Of a stretch of 64,000 bases of DNA, positions 12,421 to 25,200 are shown piece by piece. Both the position numbers and the translations under genes were made by a program. Under the pieces are notes generated by a model, which saw only the letters and a program-made list of their open reading frames with translations, was not told the origin of the DNA and searched no databases. The DNA comes from Escarpia spicata. Lineage: Eukaryota; Annelida; Polychaeta; Sabellida; Siboglinidae. The stretch lies in assembly GCA_963995525.1 (NCBI GenBank), contig OZ023213.1, positions 36,328,350 to 36,392,349 of the forward strand, in the 5' to 3' direction. Position 1 is the first letter of the stretch, and each line of letters starts with the position of its first letter.

Positions 12421-14480
12421 TTTTCCTTATGCAAATCACGCTCGCCATTAGATAGATCGCGTTATTCTAAGCAATGTCACCTCTGTAACAGACAAATGGC
12501 TAAAGCTAAATCAGATTATTTTACAGATATGGTCATAAATAAGTCTGATAATCCGCGTCAGTTATGGAACTGCATCAATAACATTCTACACAGACGGCCT
12601 ACTCCATCGTTACCTGATCATATGTCAATTAAGTCTCTATGTGATTCGTTCTCTAGTCACTTCAAGAATAAAATCAGTATCATTCGTTCTGCTTTCCCAC
12701 ATCATAATATAAGTAATGTCAGTGTGGACTTTCCACAAGTAAATTCTCAACTTGTATCATTTGAACCTGCAACAGTTGATGAAGTTAGGAAAATAATTAT
12801 GTCCTCCCCAAATAAATCTTGTGCACTTGATCCATTTCCAACAATGCTGCTAAAAGCATGTCTCGATACACTAATTGGACCTATAACAAATATTATAAAT
12901 GCATCACTTTGCTCTGGCTGTTTTCCTGATGATTTTAAATACGCCCATGTCACACCACTTCTTAAGAAGTCATCTCTGCCTAAGCAAGACCTAAACAGTT
13001 ATAGACCTATTTCTAACCTCAGCTTTATTTCCAAAATACTAGAAAAGGTTGTAGCGAGTCGTCTAAGGTCTCACATTAGCACAAATGTGTTAACTAATGT
13101 GTCACAATCAGCATATAAGCAGTTTCATTCAACAGAGACTGCCCTTTTAAAGGTTCATAATGACATTACCTTGAACATTAATAATGGTAAAGTGACTGCA
13201 CTTACCTTACTAGATCTCTCTGCCGCGTTTGACACGATTGATCACAGCATTCTCATTGAACGCCTATTAAAGTGGTACGGCATATCTGGCACAGCTCTAA
13301 GCTGGTTTTCTTCGTATCTAACTGATAGATACCAAACTATAAAGATTGGGAACTGCTTTTCAGCTGCACAGCCGGCTTTATTTGGTGTTCCCCAGGGTTC
13401 TGTTCTTGGGCCTTTGCTTTTTACTCTTTACACCACGCCACTAAGCTCTGTTATACAAAAACATAACTTAGATCATCATCTTTATGCTGATGACACTCAG
13501 ATTTACATTTCGTTGGCTACCCCGGATACAAATCGCTCCCTTAACCAACTTAGTGATTGCCTTCAAGATATCTTCCATTGGATGATTGACAGCAAGTTGA
13601 AATTAAATGCAAATAAAACTGAATTGATCATTATTGGTACTCGAATGCAGCGTTGTAAACTGGATGGTTTTTTCCCTACGCGTATTTTGAATCAGTACAT
13701 CACGCCAGCAACCTCGGTGCGTAATCTAGGAGTAATCTTTGATAGAAACTTCAATTTCCGACAACATATATCTCAAACATGTCGCTGCTGTTTTTATCAT
13801 ATTCGTGATCTTCGCCGTATTCGCCGGTATATGTCATTTTCTGTTGCTAAGACTATTGCAACAGCGCTTGTTAGCAGCAGAATTGACTATTGCAATTCCC
13901 TCCTTTATAATATCGCTAGCAAGGATATCACAAAACTTCAGCGTGTCCAAAATTGTCTAGCAAGAGTAGTTACAAGATCTCCTAGTTTTTCTCGCTCTGT
14001 GCCACTTTTGAAGTCTTTACATTGGCTTCCTGTACGATATCGTATAATTTTTAAGATCTGTACCATTACATATCAGGCACTGTCCAATAAGCAACCATCT
14101 TATTTGCATTTATTGCTTACTCCTGTAAGAAAATCTATCCAGCTTCGATCATCTAGTTCTGACCTACTTTTTGTTCCTAGAGCCAACACTAACATTGGAA
14201 CTAGGGCTTTTTCTGTTGCTGCACCAACTCTTTGGAATATGCTTCCTCTTAGTGTTAGATCAGTTGAAAATATTACAAAATTCCGTCGTCATTTAAAAAC
14301 GTATCTTTACAACCTTGCTTATCCACCTTAGCTCCCTAGCGCCTTGACCCATCTGTTGACAACTGGAAAACTACTTATGGACTTTGAGATTGACCAACCC
14401 TTTTGTTTTGATGCGCCTCTGAGCTTGGTTTCCAAGGATTTAGGCGCAATAGAAGTTATCTTATTATTATTATTATTATT
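12421..14480 (+). mobile_element. 5'-truncated L2/CR1-like non-LTR retrotransposon
   Basis: The reverse-transcriptase frame is open from just after a TAA at 12418-12420 to the TAG at 14329-14331. It is followed by a short 3' UTR (gcctctgagcttgg, gatttaggcgcaat) and a (TTA)n tail at about 14461-14480. The endonuclease domain is absent, consistent with truncation during target-primed reverse transcription. No frameshift is seen, so the insertion is young. Confidence 0.9.
12496..14331 (+). CDS. Reverse transcriptase (ORF2 fragment)
   Basis: The protein is 611 residues from the first Met; homology continues upstream of it (RSRYSKQCHLCNRQ), so that Met is not the natural start. RT landmarks in order: LNSYRPISNLSFISKILEKV, the palm motif LLDLSAAFDTIDHSIL with catalytic Asp, GVPQGSVLGPLLFTLY, the YADDTQIY active site, then SKLKLNANKTE and LGVIFD. 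The C-terminal region has RIDYCNSLLY, LHWLPVRYRI and AFSVAAPTLWNMLP, typical of the L2/CR1/Rex group. It copies element RNA at the nicked target; it is not a host gene. Without the endonuclease domain this copy is probably immobile, although the RT itself is unbroken. Confidence 0.95.
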   Translation: MAKAKSDYFTDMVINKSDNPRQLWNCINNILHRRPTPSLPDHMSIKSLCDSFSSHFKNKISIIRSAFPHHNISNVSVDFPQVNSQLVSFEPATVDEVRKIIMSSPNKSCALDPFPTMLLKACLDTLIGPITNIINASLCSGCFPDDFKYAHVTPLLKKSSLPKQDLNSYRPISNLSFISKILEKVVASRLRSHISTNVLTNVSQSAYKQFHSTETALLKVHNDITLNINNGKVTALTLLDLSAAFDTIDHSILIERLLKWYGISGTALSWFSSYLTDRYQTIKIGNCFSAAQPALFGVPQGSVLGPLLFTLYTTPLSSVIQKHNLDHHLYADDTQIYISLATPDTNRSLNQLSDCLQDIFHWMIDSKLKLNANKTELIIIGTRMQRCKLDGFFPTRILNQYITPATSVRNLGVIFDRNFNFRQHISQTCRCCFYHIRDLRRIRRYMSFSVAKTIATALVSSRIDYCNSLLYNIASKDITKLQRVQNCLARVVTRSPSFSRSVPLLKSLHWLPVRYRIIFKICTITYQALSNKQPSYLHLLLTPVRKSIQLRSSSSDLLFVPRANTNIGTRAFSVAAPTLWNMLPLSVRSVENITKFRRHLKTYLYNLAYPP

Positions 14481-14499
14481 AATCGATTTGACAAAAACG

Positions 14500-15650
14500 G
14501 TGATCAATTATGAGAATCAATTGTGAGACCGAGACCCAGAACTAACGATCGTTGGCTGGTGATTGATTATGAGAATCAGTTATCAAACTAATTCCCAGAA
14601 TTAATGATCACACAAGTCATGAGTAGGTAATGTTATTGAGTAAAATGGTGGTTGGAAGAACTGACTAGATCTGTAACTGATGAAATGTTAGGAAGGATCA
14701 TCTCATAATGTCAATGTCCAATGTCAGACAGAATTACTTTCGTCTGGCCTCAGTCCCCCTGCCCCTCAGGTAAACATTGGTATGATGATATCAATACAAT
14801 AAGTTAACAGTACCCGTCCAAAGTGTGAAATATTGATGTTTGGTGCCTGATGAACCTGCCTCTGAAACCCCAAACAAAACTATAATATCTGACATCGACA
14901 TTTTGGGGTGATCCATAAAGGAAGTGACTCTAGTTGCATTGCTGCAGAATGTTGCTGCAACGACCACCGAGATACAGGAAATTATGACAATGGCAAACAT
15001 GGCATCTTTTCCCAGAAGCCATTATTTCTCACCATCTTTTTATCAACAATAACTCCAACTAGTAATTTTTAGAAACTGTTCTGAGATATGACTATACAGA
15101 CATGAATAAAATTGTGTGAGTTTATCGCAGCATCAAGTTATAGCCTCAGCATTTCCAGCGGAAACCAGCGATTTGTGTAAATTACACGTGTAACAGGAAC
15201 GATTCGTTTCTATGCTCCTCTGTGAACCATAATGATGACATTATTACACACCCATTTGACATTAATGTCTGGGTGAAGTTTCTGATAAGTCACATCTGCC
15301 AGGTTTTCATTGCTCTGTCGACTAAACCCAGTGTGTGATTGTGTTCTCAATGAATACAAATCCAACACAAAGGGTCAGTATTGACGTCACGTCAGTCATG
15401 GGTCTGCGGACGCATGCCTCTAGCTCGCACATCAATACTGATGCGATGTGACGGGGATATTGATCCGAATTGCTTCTGACTGTGGCGGCTTGAATGCATT
15501 TACTCTCGTGATAGTCTCGCGATTACGACTGATTAATTGCATCAGTCCAGCAGCTGTTTACAATGAGATTAACAATGGAGGAAGTCGGTGACGTCACCCG
15601 CGTTGTTTTCTGTTGATGTACGGAAGTGGGCTCAGACTGGATGTAGTGTA
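14500..15650. other. Non-coding spacer with CRE-like sites
   Basis: No exon is recognised. Palindromic cAMP-response-like sites occur at about 15382 (tgacgtcacgtcag) and 15589 (gtgacgtcac) in the most GC-rich part. A promoter is possible but nothing downstream supports a transcript start. Confidence 0.35.
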
Positions 15651-15654
15651 GTGG

Positions 15655-16030
15655 TGTAGTGGTGTAGTGGTTAGAGCTTTGGTCTATCATTATCAGTGGA
15701 GTGTAGTGGTGTAGTGGTGTAGTGGTTAGAGCTTTGGACTATCATTATCGATGGAGGGTAGTGGCGTAGTGGTTAGAGCTTTGGACTATCATTATCAATG
15801 GAGTGTAGTGGCGTTGTGGTTAGAGCTTTGGACTCATTATCAATGGAGGGTAGTGGCGTAGTGGTTAGAGCTTTGGACTATCATTATCAATGGAAGGTAG
15901 CGGCATAGTGGTTAGAGCTTTGGACTATCATTATCAATGGAGGGTAGTGGCGTTGTGGTTAGAGCTTTGGACTATCATTATCAATGGAGGGTAGTGGCGT
16001 GGTGGTTAGAGCTTTGGATTATAATTATCA
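15655..16030 (+). repeat. Tandemly amplified SINE head, 8 copies of ~47 bp
   Basis: The unit is gtagtggcgtagtggttaga, gctttggactatcattatca, atggag. It contains a pol III A-box-like segment (tggcgtagtgg) and recurs eight times; the last copy runs on into the rest of a tRNA-derived SINE. Small variants (cgta, tgta, cgtt, cgtg) distinguish the units. Confidence 0.85.
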
Positions 16031-16370
16031 ATCAAGAGATTCCGTGTTCGAATCTTTTCGAACCTGGGGCAAGTTCTTTGATTCCATGTTGCTCCAGTCC
16101 AACTTCACTCGGTTGTATTATTAACTACCTGGCTATAGATTGATGGTTATTTGTGAATAAATAAATTTCATGCATTAATTGCAGCATGGCTGAATGGTTT
16201 CCACAGAAGTCAAGAAGGTGTTTGACTGAATAGGTCTGCCAGGAAGGAAAATGCATCTTTTAGTTTCGATGATGCTTGGAGATGGTGTCATTGTCAGGAT
16301 ACTTATGTTAGTTTTCTCATTTACTTTGAGTTGTCCTAAGGACTGGATACATTGCTATATAAGTATGTAC
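16000..16370 (+). mobile_element. tRNA-derived SINE (diverged, with insertion)
   Basis: The head has an A-box-like segment, then a B-box-like gtgttcgaatc near 16050, then a body matching the copies at 57395-57640 and 62040-62345: gcatggctgaatgg, cacagaagtcaagaaggtg, ggtctgccagg. The tail aaggactggatacattgcta, tataag is at about 16338-16363. About 60 nt interrupt the body after 16255. Confidence 0.75.
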
Positions 16371-17430
16371 CTGTCTGTGTTTATTGCTTGCCATGGTGCA
16401 GTGTGTCTGGGGTTAATTCTGAGAGGAGTTGAAATTGCATTTGAAAAGCGGAGGTTTTCCCATATAAAAGTGAATTGTCTATCTGTTTTGGAAGAAGAAA
16501 CTCTTCACCTATCCTGTATCCGCGTGTGGTCGTTGTGGCACCTCTGACGGTAATCGCACAATCTGTTTCCACCTTTGCTAGTCTTGCTACCATTTGTGAT
16601 TTGTAGAAGTTGAGTCCTGTCCATTCTTTAATGTTGTCTTGCCAGTTCTTCCTCTCGTGGTGGCCACCATTTATTTATCAACAAACCTCCCCACTAGTAC
16701 ATAAGTCCCAAATTATTTCCACATACAGTAAAGTATAGGATATTAGACCCGCTAATACAGTCACCTTGCTATACAGGTCACTTTTGTCCAGTCCCAAAGG
16801 TGACTAATCCATTTCAGTACTACAGCCCCCAGACACTGTAGTACTGCATTCCCAGTGACTTCATATGAACATTGATTACCTCACTTCAAATCAAGATTTC
16901 AGCAACTACAATACATTTTACTAATAGAACATCTTATATATTCTGAAAGTATAATAATCAATAAATAAAACAAGTTAAGACATATTTCAATTTTGTAGTC
17001 ATGATAAACAGAATCTGATAATTATGTCATTCATCATTACCACAATGATCGAATATATTGCTGCTGTTAGTTTCAGGCTTGCCGCCGTAGATAACGTCTG
17101 TAAAACATTATTCTGATTATCACCGACAACATGCAATAAAATACATCACTAAAACTATAAAACAATCTGTCTAAGTAAGCTATTACATCGTAAATCGCCA
17201 TCGTAACTAACATCGTCCACCATTACCGCTCTTGAAGATTTTTGTAGACAGTTATACAAAAACCGCAAAAATCCAGAAATAAATTTACTGAGCAATAATC
17301 CATGATTACTGCTGTTGAAATGCTAAGGTATCAGCCTTAAAGGCGCATTATAACATGTGCCTCCACATTGCGGATAATTGTGGGTAAAACCGACTTGAAT
17401 AGCAGACATTGTCAATGCTGAAAAACTGGC
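16371..17430. other. Non-coding spacer
   Basis: No supported gene or RNA. The sequence is AT-rich, with scattered short similarity to common invertebrate intronic repeats. Confidence 0.45.
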
Positions 17431-18890
17431 CAGTCATACCGTAGCGTCACAGACCGCGCGGCCAGTAATCTGGCATGTCGTACTGTAGCGTCACAGACCA
17501 CGTGGCCGGTATTCCGGTCTGTCGTACTGTAGCGTCACAGACCGTGCGGCCGGTAATCTGGCCTGTCGTACTGTAGCGTCACAGACCGTGCGGCCGGTAA
17601 TCTGGCCTGTCGTACTGTAGCGTCACAGACCACGTGGCCGGTAATCTGGCCTGTCGTACTGTAGCGTCACAGACCACGTGGCCGGTATTCCGGTCTGTTG
17701 TACTGTAGCGTCACAGACCGTGCGGCCGGTAATCTGGCCTGTCGTACTGTAGCGTCACAGACCGTGCGGCCGGTAATCTGGCCTGTCGTACTGTAGCGTC
17801 ACAGACCACGTGGCCGGTATTCCGGTCTGTCGTACTGTAGCGTCACAGACCATGCGGCCGGTAATCTGGCATGTCGTACTGTAGCGTCACAGACCATGCA
17901 GCAGGAAATCTGGCCTGTCGTACTGTAGCGTCACAGACCACGCAGCAGGAAATCTGGCCTGTCGTACTGTAGCGTCACAGACCACGCAGCAGGAAATCTG
18001 GCCTGTCGTACTGTAGCGTCACAGACCACGCAGCAGGAAATCTGGCCTGTCGTACTGTAGCGTCACAGACCACGCAGCAGGTATCCGCCCTGTCGTACTG
18101 TAGCGTCACAGACCACGCAGCAGGAAATCTGGCCTGTCGTACTGTAGCGTCACAGACCACGCAGCAGGAAATCTGGCCTGTCGTACTGTAGCGTCACAGA
18201 CCACGCAGCAGGTATCCGCCCTGTCATACTGTAGCGTCACAGACCACGCAGCAGGAAATCTGGCCTGTCGTACTGTAGCGTCACAGACCACGCAGCAGGA
18301 AATCTGGCCTGTCGTACTGTAGCGTCACAGACCGCGCAGCAGGTATCCGCCCTGTCGTACTGTAGCGTCACAGACCATGCAGCAGGTAATCTGGCCTGTC
18401 GTACTGTAGTGTCGCAGACCACGCAGCAGGTAATCTGGCCTGTCGTACTGTAGCGTCACAGACCGTGCAGCAGGTAATCTGGCCTGTCGTACTGTAGCGT
18501 CACAGACCGTGCAGCAGGTAATCTGGCCTGTCGTAATGTAGCGTCACAGACCGTGCAGCAGTTATCCGCCCTGTCGTACTGTAGCGTCACAGACCGTGCA
18601 GCAGGTAATCTGGCCTGTCGTACTGTAGCATCACAGACCGTGCAGCAGGAAATCTGGCCTGTCGTACTTTAGCGTCACAGACCACGCAGCAGGTAATCTG
18701 GCCTGTCGTACTGTAGCGTCACAGACCGTGCAGCAGGTAATCCGGCCTGTCGTACTGTAGCGTCACAGACCGTACAGCAGGTAATCTGGCCTGTCGTACT
18801 GTAGCGTCACAGACCGTACAGCAGGTAATCTGGCCTGTCGTACTGTAGCATCACAGACCGCGCAGCAGGTAATTCGGCCCGTCGTACTGA
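17430..18890. repeat. 44-bp satellite, about 33 copies, two subfamilies
   Basis: The unit is ctgtcgtactgtagcgtcac, agaccacgcagcaggaaatc, tggc. Units before about 17880 carry cacgtggccgg or tgcggccgg; later units carry gcagcagg. The array ends about 110 bp before the first OSBP exon seen. Confidence 0.97.
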
Positions 18891-19002
18891 AATGGTTAAT
18901 AGTGAGGTTCAACTGTATATATGTACTGAATGTTTTTGAGACAACCCTTAATGTATGTGACAACCATATGAGATGCCCCCTAACCATATGCATCTGTTCC
19001 AG

Positions 19003-19253
19003 AGGAGGAGAGTGACACGGCCCATGAGCAGCCGGACAAGAGCGAGCTGCAGACCCTGCTGCGACAGCTCATCTCGAAGCTTGAGGACCTGAACACGTGT
19101 AACGACTTGATCACGAAGCACGGCACGGCTCTACAACGTTCCCTCGGTGAGCTGGAGCAACTGGAGCCAGCCACCGACAGCGCCACCACCAAGATCAAGG
19201 CCGTCAACGAACGCGCCACACTCTTCAGGATCACGTCCAATGCTATGATCAAT
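19003..19253 (+). CDS. OSBP: OSBP exon 1 of window (post-PH helical region)
   Basis: The acceptor is ctgttccag and the donor AAT|gtaagt. The exon enters in phase 2 and leaves in phase 0, 83 full codons. It encodes an acidic start (EESDTAHEQPDKSELQ) and the conserved helical segment NTCNDLITKHGTALQRSLGE, ending at FRITSNAMIN, a stretch nearly identical in animal OSBPs. An alternative acceptor 2 nt downstream is possible because the exon starts AGGAGGAG. The preceding intron is at least 19 kb within this window. Confidence 0.93.
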
Positions 19254-22200
19254 GTAAGTTGCAACAATTCATTGCTGAAGGCCCTGTCAGAGTGAGAAGT
19301 TAGTCCGGAATAAGTGGAGTTATGTTGGGAGAAAAACTGTGAAAGCCATTTAGTCCGGATTAGTTTTTCCACTCAGATAGACGGGTTACTTTTTGGGAGA
19401 AATGTTATCCTGGCATAACTGTACTGTTAAAGGGAGAAGTTTCTTAGTTCAATGATAGGTACCACTGTGCATCACTTGTCATTCAACCTGTTTCAACTTG
19501 TGCCATTCTTAGTTCAATGATAGGTACCACTGTGCATCACTTGTCATTCAACCTGTTTCAACTTGTGCCATTCGTAGTTCAATGATAGGTACCACTGGGC
19601 ATCACTTGTCATTCAACCTGTTTCAACTTGTGCCATTCTTAGTTCAATGATAGGTACCACTGTGCATCACTTGTCATTCAACCTGTTTCAACTTGTGCCA
19701 TTCTTAGTTCAATGATAGGTACCACTGGGCATCACTTGTCATTCAACCTGTTTCAACTTGTGCCATTCTTAGTTCAATGATAGGTACCACTGTGCATCAC
19801 TTGTCATTCAACCTGTTTCAACTTGTGCCATTCGTAGTTCAATGATACGTACCACTGGGCATCACTTGTCATTCAACCTGTTTCAACTTGTGCCATTCTT
19901 AGTTCAATGATAGGTACCACTGGGCATCACTTGTCATTCAACCTGTTTCAACTTGTGCCATTCTTAGTTCAATGATAGGTACCACTGTGCATCACTTGTC
20001 ATTCAACCTGTTTCAACTTGTGCCATTCTTAGTTCAATGATAGGTACCACTGGGCATCACTTGTCATTCAACCTGTTTCAACTTGTGCCATTCTTAGTTC
20101 AATGATAGGTACCACTGTGCATCACTTGTCATTCAACCTGTTTCAACTTGTGCCATTCGTAGTTCAATGATACGTACCACTGTGCATCACTTGTCATTCA
20201 ACCTGTTTCAACTTGTGCCATTCTTAGCTCAATGATAGGTACCACTGGGCATCACTTGTCATTCAACCTGTTTCAACTTGTGCCATTCTTAGCTCAATGA
20301 TAGGTACCACTGGGCATCACTTGTCATTCAACCTGTTTCAACTTGTGCCATTCTTAGCTCAATGATAGGTACCACTGGGCATCACTTGTCATTCAACCTG
20401 TTTCAACTTGTGTCATTCTTAGTTCAATGGTAGGTACCACTGGGCATCACTTGTCATTCAACCTGTTTCAACTTGTGCCATTCTTAGTTCAATGGTAGGT
20501 ACCACTGGGCATCACTTGTCATTCAACCTGTTTCAACTTGTGTCATTCTTAGTTCAATGATAGGTACCACTGGGCATCACTTGTCATTCAACCTATTGCT
20601 CAACTTGTGCCATTCGTAGTTCAATGATAGGTACCACTGGGCATCACTTGTCATTCAACCTGTTTCAACTTGTGCCATTCGTAGTTCAATGATAGGTACC
20701 ACTGGGCATCACTTGTCATTCAACCTGTTTCAACTTGTGCCATTCTTAGTTCAATGATAGGTACCACTGGGCATCACTTGTCATTCAACCTGTTTCAACT
20801 TGTGCCATTCTTAGTTCAATGGTAGGTACCACTGGGCATCACTTGTCATTCAACCTGTTTCAACTTGTGTCATTCTTAGTTCAATGATAGGTACCACTGG
20901 GCATCACTTGTCATTCAACCTATTTCAACTTGTGCCATTCTTAGTTCAATGATAGGTACCACTGGACATCACTTGTCATTCAACCTATTTCAACTTGTGC
21001 CATTCTTAGTTCAATGATAGGTACCACTGGGCATCACTTGTCATTCAACCTGTTGCTCAACTTGTGCCATTCTTAGTTCAATGATAGGTACCACTGGGCA
21101 TCACTTGTCATTCAACATGTTGCTCAACTTGTGCCATTCTTAGTTCAATGATAGGTACCACTGGGCATCACTTGTCATTCAACCTGTTTCAACTTGTGCC
21201 ATTCTTAGTTCAATGATAGGTACCACTGGGCATCACTTGTCATTCAACCTGTTTCAACTTGTGCCATTCTTAGTTCAATGGTAGGTACCACTGGGCATCA
21301 CTTGTCATTCAACCTGTTTCAACTTGTGTCATTCTTAGTTCAATGATAGGTACCACTGGGCATCACTTGTCATTCAACCTATTTCAACTTGTGCCATTCT
21401 TAGTTCAATGATAGGTACCACTGGACATCACTTGTCATTCAACCTATTTCAACTTGTGCCATTCTTAGTTCAATGATAGGTACCACTGGGCATCACTTGT
21501 CATTCAACCTGTTGCTCAACTTGTGCCATTCTTAGTTCAATGATAGGTACCACTGGGCATCACTTGTCATTCAACATGTTGCTCAACTTGTGCCATTCTT
21601 AGTTCAATGATAGGTACCACTGGGCATCACTTGTCATTCAACCTGTTGCTCAACTTGTGCCATTCGTAGTTCAATGATAGGTACCACTGGGCATCACTTG
21701 TCATTCAACCTGTTGCTCAACTTGTGCCGTTCGTAGTTCAATGATAGGTACCACTGGGCATCACTTGTCATTCAACCTGTTGCTCAACTTGTGCCATTCG
21801 TAGTTCAATGATAGGTACCACTGGACATCACTTGTCATTCAACCTGTTGCTCAACTTGTGCCGTTCGTAGTTCAATGATAGGTACCACTGGGCATCACTT
21901 GTCATTCAACCTGTTGCTCAACTTGTGCCGTTCTTAGTTCAATGATTGGTACCACTGGGCATCACTTGTCATTCAACCTGTTGCTCAACTTGTGCCGTTC
22001 TTAGTTCAATGATAGGTACCACTGGGCATCACTTGTCATTCAACCTGTTGCTCAACTTGTGCCATTCTTAGTTCAATGATAGGTACCACTGGGCATCACT
22101 TGTCATTCAACCTGTTGCTCAACTTGTGCCATTCTTAGTTCAATGATAGGTACCACTGGGCATCACTTGTCATTCAACCTGTTGCTCAACTTGTGCCATT

Positions 22201-25200
22201 CGTAGTTCAATGATAGGTACCACTGGGCATCACTTGTCATTCAACCTGTTGCTCAACTTGTGCCATTCGTAGTTCAATGATAGGTACCACTGGGCATCAC
22301 TTGTCATTCAACCTGTTGCTCAACTTGTGCCATTCGTAGTTCAATGATAGGTACCACTGGGCATCACTTGTCATTCAACCTGTTGCTCAACTTGTGCCGT
22401 TCTTAGTTCAATGATTGGTACCACTGGGCATCACTTGTCATTCAACCTGTTGCTCAACTTGTGCCATTCGTAGTTCAATGATAGGTACCACTGGGCATCA
22501 CTTGTCATTCAACCTGTTGCTCAACTTGTGCCATTCGTAGTTCAATGATAGGTACCACTGGGCATCACTTGTCATTCAACCTGTTGCTCAACTTGTGCCG
22601 TTCGTAGTTCAATGATAGGTACCACTGGGCATCACTTGTCATTCAACCTGTTGCTCAACTTGTGCCGTTCTTAGTTCAATGATTGGTACCACTGGGCATC
22701 ACTTGTCATTCAACCTGTTGCTCAACTTGTGCCGTTCTTAGTTCAATGATAGGTACCACTGGGCATCACTTGTCATTCAACCTGTTTCAACTTGTGCCAT
22801 TCTTAGCTCAATGATAGGTACCACTGGGCATCACTTGTCATTCAACCTGTTTCAACTTGTGTCATTCTTAGTTCAATGGTAGGTACCACTGGGCATCACT
22901 TGTCATTCAACCTGTTTCAACTTGTGCCATTCTTAGTTCAATGGTAGGTACCACTGGGCATCACTTGTCATTCAACCTGTTTCAACTTGTGTCATTCTTA
23001 GTTCAATGATAGGTACCACTGGGCATCACTTGTCATTCAACCTATTGCTCAACTTGTGCCATTCGTAGTTCAATGATAGGTACCACTGGGCATCACTTGT
23101 CATTCAACCTGTTTCAACTTGTGCCATTCGTAGTTCAATGATAGGTACCACTGGGCATCACTTGTCATTCAACCTGTTTCAACTTGTGCCATTCTTAGTT
23201 CAATGGTAGGTACCACTGGGCATCACTTGTCATTCAACCTGTTTCAACTTGTGTCATTCTTAGTTCAATGATAGGTACCACTGGGCATCACTTGTCATTC
23301 AACCTATTTCAACTTGTGCCATTCTTAGTTCAATGATAGGTACCACTGGACATCACTTGTCATTCAACCTATTTCAACTTGTGCCATTCTTAGTTCAATG
23401 ATAGGTACCACTGGGCATCACTTGTCATTCAACCTGTTGCTCAACTTGTGCCATTCTTAGTTCAATGATAGGTACCACTGGGCATCACTTGTCATTCAAC
23501 ATGTTGCTCAACTTGTGCCATTCTTAGTTCAATGATAGGTACCACTGGGCATCACTTGTCATTCAACCTGTTGCTCAACTTGTGCCATTCGTAGTTCAAT
23601 GATAGGTACCACTGGGCATCACTTGTCATTCAACCTGTTGCTCAACTTGTGCCGTTCGTAGTTCAATGATAGGTACCACTGGGCATCACTTGTCATTCAA
23701 CCTGTTGCTCAACTTGTGCCGTTCTTAGTTCAATGATTGGTACCACTGGGCATCACTTGTCATTCAACCTGTTGCTCAACTTGTGCCGTTCTTAGTTCAA
23801 TGATAGGTACCACTGGGCATCACTTGTCATTCAACCTGTTGCTCAACTTGTGCCATTCTTAGTTCAATGATAGGTACCACTGGGCATCACTTGTCATTCA
23901 ACCTGTTGCTCAACTTGTGCCATTCTTAGTTCAATGATAGGTACCACTGGGCATCACTTGTCATTCAACCTGTTGCTCAACTTGTGCCATTCGTAGTTCA
24001 ATGATAGGTACCACTGGGCATCACTTGTCATTCAACCTGTTGCTCAACTTGTGCCATTCGTAGTTCAATGATAGGTACCACTGGGCATCACTTGTCATTC
24101 AACCTGTTGCTCAACTTGTGCCATTCGTAGTTCAATGATAGGTACCACTGGGCATCACTTGTCATTCAACCTGTTGCTCAACTTGTGCCGTTCTTAGTTC
24201 AATGATTGGTACCACTGGGCATCACTTGTCATTCAACCTGTTGCTCAACTTGTGCCGTTCTTAGTTCAATGATAGGTACCACTGGGCATCACTTGTCATT
24301 CAACCTGTTGCTCAACTTGTGCCATTCTTAGTTCAATGATAGGTACCACTGGGCATCACTTGTCATTCAACCTGTTGCTCAACTTGTGCCATTCTTAGTT
24401 CAATGATTGGTACCACTGGGCATCACTTGTCATTCAACCTGTTGCTCAACTTGTGCCATTCTTAGTTCAATGATAGGTACCACTGGGCATCACTTGTCAT
24501 TCAACCTGTTGCTCAACTTGTGCCGTTCTTAGGCATTGAAGTAGAATTAGAAAGTGCATGAACACGCCCACAAAGAGACAATAGACATACTGACCATCAG
24601 GTGTCATTGAGAAAAGTTATTTCATGTCCGAAATGCTGATGTGATGTGATTATACAACCATCGAGCAACTATTCTTGTTGAATTTGGTGGCTATTCTGCC
24701 AGTTCGGTATTCCAAAATAACTTTTCACTGTGAAAGCGAATGCTTTTTTATCGTTTAGTAAATTCCTTTCTCTATTCCAGATTAGATACCCGATAATCTG
24801 AAACAACTTACTCTGAAAGGGTCTTAATGCCAACTATTGCTTACAACCCCAATGGTGCTACAAAACAAGGGCACCAGAGTGGTACCATCTAGAAGGTTGT
24901 CGGAGAGGCTGACATAACATACATGTGATAGCACAACACTTGGGATGCTCCAGGAATTTGACCTAGTTTCCCACATCTCGGGAAATGTTCAGCTAACATG
25001 AGGTATGCACAGAATTTCTGTGAATTCTCAAGGAATTCTACCCAATTTCCAGCATATAATATTATAAGAAAATCTTAATTGTTGAAGGCTCAGGTGAGGC
25101 ATGTATACAATTACCAGGATTATCCAAGAACTTTACAGACCTGCCTATCATCCCGGATTGTCCGGAATCATTCCGGGAACAAATTACGGTATTACGGCGA

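Noticed and set aside
19433..24530. CRISPR-like appearance of the 65/67-bp array
   Set aside because: There are no unique spacers between conserved repeats; the whole unit is repeated, and the context is a eukaryotic intron.
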